Assembly: GCA_019648995.1 (NCBI GenBank)
Contig: BLXT01007237.1
Span: 344,980 to 381,086, forward strand
From: Plakobranchus ocellatus
Taxonomy: Eukaryota; Mollusca; Gastropoda; Plakobranchidae
DNA length: 36,107 nucleotides
Direction of reading: 5' to 3'
Shown: positions 1 to 9,645 of the stretch, one piece after another
Layout of the letters: every line of letters starts with the position of its first letter
Position numbering within the stretch: position 1 is the stretch's first letter
Notes under the pieces: generated by a model
Told to the model about the DNA's origin: nothing
Database searches by the model: none
The model's input: the letters and a program-made list of their open reading frames with translations, nothing else
Program-made: the position numbers and the translations under genes

Positions 1-2587
1 AAAGTCCCCAAAATGACGTGTTAAATTATATTTTTGAACAGTCCCTAATCTAACTTTCTCTAAAGTCTACCAAATTGCTTGGCTGGGTGGCTGGATTAGT
101 AACAAAAAAAATCCATCTATCTAAATGGATGTTGTGTTTTACTTCTAGATCTATATCTATCTAGATCCTACTTACAGTACATCTGCTACGTCTATATCTA
201 GTTTAAATTTTAAAATTGTAAAGAATCAAGCTTAATCAAGATTCTTGATGGATCAGAAGGCGTGGCTCGTATGTCGTGCAAACTAACAGACAAAAGTAGC
301 GAAACACTTTCGATAAGAGTTATCTTTCCTAACAGTGTACCAAGCTTCCGGTACGTACTAACGTTATTCTAGGAAGTTTTAATTTTCTTGGAAAAAATAA
401 AAAGCTCGTGTAAGTTTCAAAAGCTGTAAATTGATTCAAGAGAATGAAATTAGCATTGTTTTTTGGTCTTGTTTGCAGTTTAATACTTGATTACTCAATT
501 TTTTATTAAACAATTCATTAAATTTTCATCTCAACATTTTGTAAATCGAGTTTAACAACAGTTTAACAATTCTTACAAATACACAGCAAAAAGAAATAAG
601 ATTTGACAGAATGTAAATAAGGAAAGTCAATACTGGGGCAAATAAGAAACGATTGTGTTTCGTTTTCATTGAGCTTAGTTAGTGATTGGGCTTAGTACCG
701 TAACAAATATTATTTGTGGCTCCAAAGTTAACCGAAATTCGGCATGTGTGATACGCTTTAAATGCAAACAATAAGAATGACACAGACAAATGGTTGAAAA
801 AAAAAAAAAACTTTAAGGCACATATTACAATAAAATTCGGTGAGCCCTTCACAATTATGCATTAAAAACTTAAAGGTTGAAGGTACGAATGATCCATTTA
901 TTAGAGCAATTAATTTATTTATAGTTATTCAGCAAGGATGGTGGAACAGGCATATTGTTGAAACGTGGTGTACATTCATTATACACCTTTGTGATTTCAA
1001 GCTAAGCCAAAATGTTTCCATGATACAGTCTCTATCAATTTCTCTCTATTGTGATCTGAGTATTCTAACTTATCTCTCAAGGAATTTTTTGTCCAAATCT
1101 TTCAAGGCAATGAGGGTAGTTTAAACCGTTCAACGTCTCCCGAGTTTATCGTGAGGATTCACATAGGAGTCTTTACCTAAAACAGCATCTATTTTCTTTT
1201 TCGTTCGAAAGTTTCATGTTGGAATTTAACTAACGGCACAATTTTAATGCTGTTTTCAGTTTCAATGCTCATTCTCGTGTAATTCGGCAATTTTTCAAAG
1301 ATCGAGTCGATCAACGCAACATAATCTAGATTCATGGAAGCATGTGTGTAACGGAGTATTATGTGTTTCCAATGTAAGATTTTCCAGATATGACTAAAAT
1401 TAAATTACATTCAGTTGAGAAAACAAGAGCTACATGAATCCACATCAACATCTTTCAGTTCAAAGTGTCGGCATAAGTAGGATGCCAAGAGAGTAAACTA
1501 CTTCACAGCCAATTCAGCTTTTACGCCAACTCCCTCCTCCCCCCCCCCCCAAAAAAAAATAAATAAATAAATAAATAAATAACCACACATATACATTACA
1601 TACTTTTTTTTTCACTTTCCGCCATAAAACATTCGCCTGTTGAACAAAGTTAAGTCACAATTTATTAGACTGAAATTACATGAGGTAGGAAAGAACGTGT
1701 AGTATTGATGAAATAAGAAATCAATTTTCTTTCTCTCTATCTTTTTTTTTTTATACACAGCTAACTCTTTCGCTAAAAACATAATGCATGCGACTGAAAT
1801 TTAACACATATAATGAAACTCATGTTAGAGGATTTCCTTCGGTTCCACAGAAGGGCTATTAATTACACTAGTCAGTATTAAATTCTTGATCTCTAACTAT
1901 TACTATTACTAGAGCGTTTGAGTCCGTCAGGCAAAAACAGGTTCTTGGAGAGAAAAAAATTGGATGACTAAGCAACCCTCGTGATTCTTCTCGCATGAAT
2001 TTTCATTTTCGCACACACCAGCATTGAAACTGGAACGATTGCTCGCCTTTTTCTCACTGAGAAATGAAAGCAATTCAGGCCAGTCCGTTAAAATAGGGAA
2101 GAGGCCCTAGTTCTTCGTCTGCTGGCTTTCTAAAAGTTGATGCTGCAGCACAAAGATCATTAAAATAAAATACTTAGAAATACGCGTTAGCTAACCATTT
2201 TCGAAATACTTTGTTTAAGGCAACGTCTTTCGGAAATTACGCGAGAAGAGGATTGCAACCATACTTCACAACGAACTGCATCCACGTAAACAGTCACGTA
2301 TCGTCATGAGAGTAAGGAAATTTCAAATAGGATAAATTCTAGATGTAAATCTGGTTATAGGTCTGTTTCTTTTCTCAAAGTAAGGAAAACATAAAAGTTC
2401 CTAGTCCTAGAAATAATAGACTGTTCCACTGATTCAAATGCATTTAGGCCTACTTAAAAGTGATTTGTAACTGTAGTAGCCCAAGCAGAGTAGTTATAGT
2501 ACACTAATAAATTTAAAAGTTCACAATAAATTGCTTAAAAGCTATAATGATTAAACTATCGCGATCACAGTAGCAGTAGTTAGTATT
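1..2587. other. Non-coding stretch, no gene recognised
   Basis: AT-rich sequence with short homopolymers and simple repeats. The longest open frames, such as the 94-codon one at 840-1124, show no domain, no repeat structure and no flanking splice signals, so I treat them as chance. Scattered CTAGAT/AGATCT hexamers occur near 140-200. Nothing else is supported here. Confidence 0.6.
1547..1582. repeat. A-run followed by (AAAT)n microsatellite
   Basis: A C-run and an A-run lead directly into about seven copies of the tetramer AAAT/TAAA. This is simple-sequence DNA with no coding meaning. Confidence 0.9.
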
Positions 2588-2612
2588 GAGTAGTAGTAGT
2601 AGTTGTATAGTC

Positions 2613-2670
<58 letters not shown>

Positions 2671-2671
2671 C
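2588..2671. repeat. (TAG)n trinucleotide microsatellite
   Basis: A TAG/GTA trinucleotide array, interrupted near 2605-2612, with about 20 consecutive perfect units to 2671. It creates spurious poly-serine (plus) and poly-leucine (minus) open frames, which I do not call as genes. Confidence 0.95.
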
Positions 2672-2898
2672 AAGCCTATGGGGCTAAGCTCAAAACGCTC
2701 AAACTCGTATCTAAAATTTTCATTAAAAAAACACACACGCTTATCTTTTTGTGTTGTGCCGTGTGCTGAGGAAAAACAAAGACTTGTGAACAAATTATTT
2801 TCGCCAAACCATAGACACAGTCATGAATGTCCCTTTTCGTCTAGCCCTATTTAGTCAACCCTTTTTTTTTCTCTCTCGCAATTTACATTTACATAATC

Positions 2899-2992
2899 CT
2901 AATTCTCAAGAAAACGCGCGTCGAATTCACTAGTCTAGATCCAGGCTAATTCTCAAGAAAACGCGTGTCGAATTCATTAGTCTAGATCCAGG
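2899..2992. repeat. 47-bp tandem duplication (two units)
   Basis: Units 2899-2945 and 2946-2992 are adjacent and differ at two C/T positions. Each contains EcoRI, XbaI and, in the first unit, SpeI recognition sequences in close succession, like a vector polylinker. The divergence between the units and the surrounding genomic texture argue for native DNA. Confidence 0.9.
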
Positions 2993-3125
2993 AGCTAGAC
3001 AAAGTAAACAAAAAAAAAGCGCTGGTTTAGTATCTGTGATCTAGATCTATCCTAAGGCCAACGTCAAAGTTACAGATGAGATGTAGGCATAGCCATTTTA
3101 AATACGCTCTTCAGATGTAAGCTTA

Positions 3126-3156
3126 GCCTTAGATCAAGATCTAGATCTAGATCTAC
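3126..3156. repeat. AGATCT/CTAGAT hexamer cluster
   Basis: Consecutive overlapping AGATCT palindromes form a short hexamer array. The same motif recurs at about 3050, 3210, 7745, 7870, 9545-9645, 13657-13680, 14390-14520 and 34400-34420, so it is a dispersed simple repeat of this genome. Confidence 0.8.
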
Positions 3157-3629
3157 TTATGGGCATCGATACGATGAATAACATGATCATCGAAGAAAAT
3201 AGCATCATATAGATCTAGTCTAGATCTAAAGATATCTTCTCTAGTGATTTGACCAGCAGATTTGGTTGGATCAGGAACCTCAACATCTAGTTCTAGTTCT
3301 AGCCTATACATCAAGGCAATTAATGTTGATCTATTATCTAGGCAATCTTGATTAAGATCTAGTCCATCTTTTAAAAGATATAGGGCTACATATAATGTAG
3401 ATCTCGAGTCTAGATTTATCAATATTTATCAATATTTAGTCCTGGATTATGGATACGACAGCACACTTCGCACAGATCTTGTACTTAGATTCATATCTTA
3501 TTTACAACTAGTTGTACAGTGAAGTTGGGAAATCTTGATCGATAAAAATCTTGATTTTAAGATGCAGGCCAGGGTACTAGCAAGGCTGGATCTAGATAGA
3601 TTTATCAATATTTAATTTTGTTTTAAAGA

Positions 3630-3845
3630 AGGTACTGATCTAGATTAGCAGAATCTGGCAAACAACTCCAAAAACTTCTAGATACTGTAGTTTTAGAGAG
3701 CAAAAAAATGGGCCTGTCTTTGAATGTAAAGAAAACGGAATGTATGGTCATCTCAAAGAAATCCTCTAACCCCAAGTGCAATCTCTTTAACAAAGGCGAA
3801 CAAATCAAATAAGTTACAAAATTCAAATATCTAGGTTACATGATA
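3630..3845 (+). mobile_element. RTE-like LINE fragment 1: reverse transcriptase, just after the active site
   Basis: The plus-strand translation begins right after where the YxDD catalytic motif of a LINE reverse transcriptase would lie. It continues with a region containing LDTVVLESKKMGLSLNVKKT, then TECMVISKK and a motif reading KFKYLGYMI, typical of the RT thumb of RTE-type and related LINEs. One in-frame stop (codon after GEQIK) shows decay. The 5' end is missing, as in truncated retrotransposition. After codon ATA at 3843-3845 the LINE frame stops, and it resumes at 6198-6202 with the next residues. The family name is from memory of the conserved motifs; the clade is less certain than the LINE assignment. 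Confidence 0.8.
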
Positions 3846-4565
3846 CACAGCGTGCCTATAGCTAGCATTTTAGGTTTCTAACGCCGGCACCATCTGAAGG
3901 AGGTCAGCATGAGGTCAGCCTGATCTTAGCGCAGGTAGTATGTTTAATTATTAGCTTGAGTGTATTTTCGGTTTTCATGTTATTTTCTTTTTATCACACA
4001 ACAAAACTATGAAAAATAATTTGTACTTATTTGAAGCTAACATGAAACAGACAAGCCAGTTGGATTTTTCAAGCAAGAATGAAATTAATAGTTCAAGTAG
4101 TCTTTTTTTTTTTTACTGTAGAAGAAAATCATAGAAGTCATAAGTAATAATATACACTGACTGACATATTTTAAAAAGTCAAAAATTAAAATTGACCCTT
4201 AAGATTTTTTTCAAATTTGGATGTAGGAGTGGCAAGAAGTATTGCTTTAACTCACCAAATTCCGTAGCGTTTAACAACACAACTGTTTATGTAGTAGCTT
4301 AATCTTCCCATCCGCTCTTTTTTTACTATGCAATTCTCCATCGGGACCTATTCATGGCGTTACAATAACAAGTTTGTAGCTTTCAGAATGCCGTTAATAA
4401 ATAAACTTAGTTGCATTGGTATTGCTTTTAGTTCTGTTTCAAGCTGTGTGTCTACTGAAGGTTTGAACATTCTGTAAAATTTTAGCTCTTTTTCTTTTGT
4501 TGGTGTTTTGACAACTTTTGTGTCCTTTCCAGGTTTGATAACTCTCTGAAGTGATTTTGGCTGTT

Positions 4566-5582
4566 CTAATGCCTTTTAGGGTCAGAATTCAGTTTTCTTC
4601 TAACTAAATGTGTGGCAAGGCATTCTTCTTGTGCATCTAGAGGTGTGTTCTTGGAAAGACTTAGTGATTGACTGAACGTTGTATAATTTTTTATCATTGG
4701 AGATGTTGAACTGTCTTGTGTCATCTTAGTAGGTGTTGATTGTGCCATCAGGGGAGAAAAGTGTTACAAATGGAATCATGAACTTGATTTGCTGCACATG
4801 TGATGTTTGTACTAAAATTTGTATCTGCAGCATTGTCAGTGTGATGTTAAGCAGCTGTGTATGTTGTGTTTGTCCTATCAGAGTGAGATGAGTCAGTGTT
4901 CCTCAAGTTTTTGTTGCATGTATTTATGCCGTGAGTTTCACTTGTTTCCAAAGTATGTATGATTGTACAACTGGAAGTTTCTTTATCTTGAGAGGAGTTG
5001 TCTTCGTCATCAAAATGTGGGATGCTTGTTTTTACGGTGAGGTATGTTACACTATGCCCAGGCATAGTCGCTGTTCTTTCCCACAGCCATACATTAAGCT
5101 GTTATGATGGCTGCCTAATGTCTTTAGACAGTTAAGCACATTTGTGCAGTCTGTTGGTTTTTTTTTTGGTAATACAAATATCACGACAAATTCGACATAG
5201 CCCTTGCACACAACGTGTGTGGCTGTCAAGGGAATGCTCCATACTGTAGGTTTTTTTATCTTGAGAGGAGTTGTCTTCAATATCAAAATGTGGGCTGCTT
5301 GTTTCTGTGGTGAAGTGTGTCGCACTTGGTGAGTATGAAGGAGTAGGCCCAGGCATAGTCGCTGTTTTTTCCACACAACCATATATTAAGCTGTTAATGT
5401 TATGATTGCTGCATAATGTACAATGTTCTCGAATTGTTGGTTTTTAGGCACACCACATATCCTTGTTTTAAGAAAAAGTTGTTTTGCTTTTTGTATAGTA
5501 CTCTTGCAGCGCATTCTTCTTTAGAGTTAATCAAAGCAAAACATAAACTTTGAATATGTATCCTCATTGTCTTCATTAACAT
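4566..5582 (-). pseudogene. Unrecognised coding-like minus-strand segments with repeated motifs
   Basis: Several short minus-strand frames (5582-5400, 5374-5132, 5065-4847, 4748-4566) share peptide features. Two begin MPG and share the motif PHFD-x-EDNSSQDK-x-T. Two others share an EEC-A module followed by basic residues. One frame has a Cys-rich stretch, CRICRD followed by a basic run and HKC, which loosely resembles a zinc-binding cysteine cluster like those ending many transposases. I cannot identify the family. Because the frames are short, discontinuous and lie inside an insert that breaks a LINE, I read them as a decayed mobile-element gene rather than a host gene. Confidence 0.3.
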
Positions 5583-5763
5583 TTATTTTAGTCCGTAAGT
5601 CTGTAACATGTCTCCAGACAGTTAAGCACATTAATTTATTCGTGCATTGTGTTGTTTTTTTTTTTTTATGGTAATACAAATATTACGACAAATTCAACAT
5701 AGTTCTTGCACACAACGTGTGTGGCTCTCAAAGGAATGCTACATACTGATTTATCCTAAATCA
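4984..5763. repeat. Tandem duplication of a ~270-bp unit
   Basis: Unit 1 (about 4984-5250) and unit 2 (about 5251-5763) share long near-identical blocks in the same order: the TATCTTGAGAGGAGTTGTCT block, a CCAGGCATAGTCGCTGTT block, a CAGTTAAGCACA block and a block around GCACACAACGTGTGTGGCT. Unit 2 carries an extra ~190 bp (about 5420-5600) not found in unit 1. The similarity covers coding-like and non-coding parts alike, so it is a DNA-level duplication. Confidence 0.8.
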
Positions 5764-6197
5764 AGCAAAAGAAGTAAAATATAAACAGCAATTTCACACA
5801 ATTAACTTTATGTTAACTCGATGAAACTAATTTCTGATAAAACACAAATATCTATAGATTCAAACATAATAACCGATTTTAAAATTGCAAGGGTCGATTA
5901 AAAAAAAAGACATTTAAAAAAGAACTGTATGAATTTAAAGTCCAAAATCATGATAATTTTTTACAGAAACACCAATTATATTCCGTCGTAAAGATCAAAT
6001 TCAGAAGATAAAAATGAGCGGAAGAACTATGTTTGTACTCTGAGAAGTTTTGGCAATAAATTGATGCAAAGAAAGCAGCAGATTCTCAGTTTTATTGTTA
6101 GTTTCACTGCTAACATGCGCCTGCATGCACGATGCACCAGGATCCATTACAGGTGCTTGATTGATGGCAGCAGGTGTGATCTCCTAAGTCCTCCTAA

Positions 6198-6450
6198 GAT
6201 AACATCAGATGGCAGATGCACAAGTGAAATAAGTAAAAGAATAGCCATGGCCAAAGATACATTCCAAAAAATGAAACCAATAATGGCAAATAGAAACATA
6301 AGTATGACAACCAAAATAAGGGTAATTAAAAGATATGTATGTATGGTCAGTACTTTTGTATGGTAGTAATGAGTGTTAGTCAATAAACAAAGAGCTAGAG
6401 TAAAAAACTAGAAGCAGTAGAGATGTGCTTCATCAGAAGAACGATGAGGA
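6198..6450 (+). mobile_element. RTE-like LINE fragment 2: RT C-terminal region
   Basis: The translation continues directly from fragment 1 with ITSDGRCTSEI and then a KMKPIMANRN region. A frameshift from a duplicated GTAT at about 6340-6350 and several stops follow. The frame can be followed to KLEAVEMCFIRR-TMR at 6450, typical of the region after the RT core of RTE-like LINEs. At 6450 it is cut by the element with terminal inverted repeats and continues at 9222 with no codon lost once the 6-bp target duplication is removed. Confidence 0.8.
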
Positions 6451-7033
6451 CAGACCTGCCAACTTTCCGTTTTCGCCAACAAAAATTTTGGTGAACACCT
6501 ATAAATTCCGTTTTGCGGGCTGCCTTGCTAAAATCCTGTTCAGTTGTCCCGATGGACGATGGGAAGGAAAAAAAATTATCTCGTTTTATCTTTTCGATCC
6601 ATCCGATATCAGTGGACGTGTACTCTTTACCTATTTAAATAACATTGAACATTTTTAAAGTACTATCAATATAACCCAAGTATCCAATTTGCGGTCCATA
6701 ACATTTATTCAACATTCTGTATTAAGAGACCGAGTTACTTATATGTTATTGATATGTCATGGTGCTACATGCAGACAAGCCAATAGTATGCTTTAGGCGT
6801 AATTCATCCCGCCTATGGGGTAAATTTTACACTTAAGCTGGTTAACTAAGGGTGTTTTCAATTTGGTTTCATTTTGTGCGATTTTCTTTCCATTTACATA
6901 AAACAAAAATACGGTATCGATAAAAAGAAGTCCGCGATTTTTTTAACTGTCGGCGACGTAGTCCGGTATAGTTTCTTTGATCTTATACCAGGCTTGCAAA
7001 TTGTCCCTGGATTAAATAAAGCATCTAGGCCTA

Positions 7034-7069
7034 TCCCAATTTTTTTTTTTTTTTGGGGGGGGGGGGAAG
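7034..7069. repeat. Poly-T followed by poly-G run
   Basis: A T-run of about 16 passes directly into a G-run of about 13 with a short AA break. Such homopolymer pairs are prone to sequencing and assembly error, so exact lengths should not be trusted. Confidence 0.85.
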
Positions 7070-7574
7070 GAGTTCTGTAACTCAATAGACCTTCGGCGCT
7101 GGTGTTAAGGTAACCAAGAATTAAAACTGCACCATCTTAATCATATATTTGCTCACAGTCTTGACAGCTAAAAAAATTACATGAATGGTGATGTGCATAC
7201 GAACTGCCTGACATTTACAGAAAACTAACTTAATACCGCAGTTTTCATAATACGTGTATCTTAATTCTTATTGTAACAAAAACTAGACTTAGGGCTTGCT
7301 GTTGAACGCACGTCAACTCGAGAATTCTAGAAAGAACCAGTTTAGGGAAGTTAATTTATGCAAAGCGAACGAGAATTCATTACGTAAACGAATGTGACTC
7401 ATGTTCTATTTTTAGCCTAAGGATTTCTCTAATTTCTTTTTAAAGACTGCTTTTTTGTTATTTTAGGATTATGATGTAACGTTCTAGATCTACATTTTCG
7501 AACATTCTACGCTTGCATTATGGGATAGATTTCCAGAAATTTGTAGAGTTTTCTTTTGAAAAAAGTATAAGTAC

Positions 7575-7695
7575 ACAGAGAAGACACAGAGTAAGCAGAG
7601 ATCACACAGTGTACGCAGAGAGTTCATAGAAATCACACAGAGATCACACAGAGTAGGCAGAGAGTACACAGAGATTATAGAGATTACAGTAAGAT
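7575..7695. repeat. Imperfect CACAGAG minisatellite
   Basis: About ten diverged units built on CACAGAG, GCAGAGA and ATCACACAGAG follow each other over about 120 bases. The period is irregular, about 9-20 bases. The array is inside the transposon with TIRs at 6451 and 9221. Confidence 0.75.
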
Positions 7696-8060
7696 CATTG
7701 TATCTATATATATAGCGATTACGCAGATTTTTTTAGAGCTAGATCTAGTTTTCTTACCGACGGCCTATGTGAATATTGTTTGATTTGATTTCCTGCTGTT
7801 GAGTTAAATAAACTCAGTTTTTTAGTTCTTCACACAATCTCCAGGGTTCGGTTATTTTTCCAGCTAGGTCTATATAGATCTAAAGAACTCAACGTCCTAC
7901 ATCAGAGGTATTATCTACCCTTTATTTCTAGTGTTCGTGACTCTTATAAATAATAGCCAAGATGTTTTGTTCTAGATCTACTTGGAAAAATCCTATTAGA
8001 TCTGCTCACCAAGTGATAACTAGATCCAATGCACTGAATGCTAGCCACCTTATCACCCAA

Positions 8061-8227
8061 TCTAAACTCTCTCTCTCTTTCTCTCTGTCTCTCTTTCTTT
8101 CTCTCTGTCTCTGCCTCAGCCTCATCTTAAATTACTCGGTTTTAAAAATGTTATTTTCCCCTTTTTTAGTTCTTAGCTTCGATGTGGATTTTTTCTCTTA
8201 GGCAATGTTCTGATGTTTTCTTTGTCT

Positions 8228-8285
<58 letters not shown>

Positions 8286-8518
8286 GCTCTCTATTACTAT
8301 TAGCGTCCATATGTTGTATTTTTTTCTTAGGCAATGTTGTGATGTTTTCTTTGTCCAGTCTCTCTCTCCCTCTCTTTCTCTGTCTCCCTCCCTCTCTCAC
8401 TCACACACACACACACACACCCTCTTTTTCTCTCTGTTTCTCCTTTTATCACTATCTGAGTGTCTCTCAGTAATTCACACTCTTTCTCTTTTTATTTTTA
8501 TCTCTCTCTCTCTCTCTT

Positions 8519-8570
<52 letters not shown>

Positions 8571-8578
8571 CTAGGTAA
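8061..8578. repeat. CT-rich microsatellite cluster with a CA tract
   Basis: Three (CT)n blocks are present: about 8069-8113 imperfect, 8228-8283 near perfect and 8496-8568 near perfect. A (CA)n tract lies at 8401-8420. The short segment following 8180 and that following 8320 are similar (both contain TCTTAGGCAATGTT-GTGATGTTTTCTTTGTC), so part of the cluster is itself duplicated with a period near 130 bases. All open frames here are simple-repeat artefacts. Confidence 0.9.
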
Positions 8579-9221
8579 AATCAAGATTCAGGACTATTTG
8601 TAATTTCATGAAACGTTTACTTTTGTTTCTTGATATGTATAAAATCAAAATTTGATAATGGTCCTAGAGATCTAATTTAGGCTTTAGTCTAAGCCTAAGC
8701 CTACACAAACTTGAATACATTGTAGGCCGACATGACTTGCGCAGATCTCAGTCAAATAGAGCAAAGGAAAACTCAACGTTTTCTTTTTATTTAATATTTA
8801 ATTTTAAGCCTTTTTGAGATTCTGTTTACCTGTCTCACATAGGTTTTCTTTTTTCATGGACACTTTTATTGTGTGAGCTAGATTTTGAGTTTAATACACT
8901 AAAGTGCACCTTTGAAAAAAATTCATCATCCAGGCCTTAAGCCTGCAGGTCTTTAAGGCTTGATAAATGGTGATATTATTAGACTAATGGTAGTGAGTAG
9001 GGAGATACTTTTTTGCATCTTTTGGAGTCGAAAATTCATTAATTACCCTTGATATTATACTTTAATGTTATGGAATATCTATGGTCGAGTATATGATTAA
9101 GGGTGTAGTATGGTTTATCCATGCACATTTAATTGTACTGGCATATTCCTGTGAGATTTTCTAACTTCCTGTGAATAAAGGTGATTATTCCTGTGAGAAC
9201 AATGTGGGGTTGGCAGGTCTG

Positions 9222-9546
9222 TGAGGATATCATGGACAGAAAAAAAGTCCAATGAATTGGTACTGAAAGAGGCTAACCTCGAGCGATCACTAATTAAAAC
9301 CATAAGACAGAGGCAACTGCAATTTTTAGGCCATATGTGCCGACACAAGGGTTTAGAACACTTAGCAATCACTGGAACGATTGAAGGAAAACGCAGTAGA
9401 GGTAGACAAAGAATAACTTATTGGATTTCTTAAGTCATGGGCAACAGGCAAGGATAGCAATAACTACTTTATAAGGTTAACTGAGGATAGGTTTGAGTGG
9501 AGGAACATGATTGTCAATGTCTGTTCCAGACAAGGTACCCGATGAT
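9222..9546 (+). mobile_element. RTE-like LINE fragment 3: C-terminal tail
   Basis: The plus-strand translation starts RISWTEKKSNE and carries the conserved tail motif RQLQFLGHMCRHKGLEHLAI, followed by EGKRSRGRQR. After a frame change near 9430 come RLTEDRFEWRNMIVNVC and a stop at about 9543-9545. This is the standard C-terminus of RTE-like and related LINE proteins in marine and molluscan genomes. Together with fragments 1 and 2 it makes one roughly 800-bp 5'-truncated insertion in the plus orientation. The 3' boundary is uncertain; an AGATCT-rich stretch follows. Confidence 0.85.
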
Positions 9547-9645
9547 GACTGATCTAGATTATTACTCGTAAATTAGACTCTAATTTAGATCTAGATCAAC
9601 TCTCAATATCCAATTCAGATCTAGATCTAGATCTAGATCTACATG
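9547..9645. repeat. AGATCT-rich tract after the LINE 3' end
   Basis: Several GATCTAGAT motifs end in an array of about four to five tandem AGATCT units at 9618-9642. It may mark the LINE 3' tail or be an independent hexamer microsatellite. Confidence 0.7.

Larger units (their letters stand above)
3846..6197. mobile_element. Insert of unknown type interrupting the RTE-like LINE
   Basis: The LINE reading frame is broken exactly between ATA (to 3845) and ACA (from 6202). GATA is present on both sides (3842-3845 and 6198-6201), which may be a 4-bp target duplication or chance. I found no convincing terminal inverted repeats, LTRs or poly-A tail, so the class is open. Inside is a tandemly duplicated minus-strand coding-like segment (separate entry), plus low-complexity T-runs. 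The insert could be a decayed DNA transposon or a composite of several events. Confidence 0.5.
6451..9221. mobile_element. 2.77-kb non-autonomous DNA transposon (13-bp TIRs, 6-bp TSD)
   Basis: The left end CAGACCTGCCAAC (6451-6463) and right end GTTGGCAGGTCTG (9209-9221) are perfect 13-bp inverted repeats. They are flanked by TGAGGA at 6445-6450 and 9222-9227, a 6-bp target site duplication. Removing the element and one TGAGGA restores continuous LINE codons (R-T-M-R-I-S-W), which independently proves the boundaries. No transposase was found inside; the interior is simple repeats, CT and CA microsatellites and AT-rich DNA. CAG...CTG termini suggest hAT-like ends, but hAT duplications are normally 8 bp, so the superfamily is unresolved. 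Confidence 0.85.

Noticed and set aside
840-1124. 94-codon plus-strand frame
   Set aside because: Ordinary AT-rich composition with no motif or neighbouring exon evidence.
2551-2854. Poly-serine (plus) and poly-leucine (minus) open frames
   Set aside because: Both are translations of the (TAG)n microsatellite.
8173-8574. Several Leu/Ser-rich or Arg/Glu-rich open frames
   Set aside because: They are produced by CT/GA and CA dinucleotide repeats.
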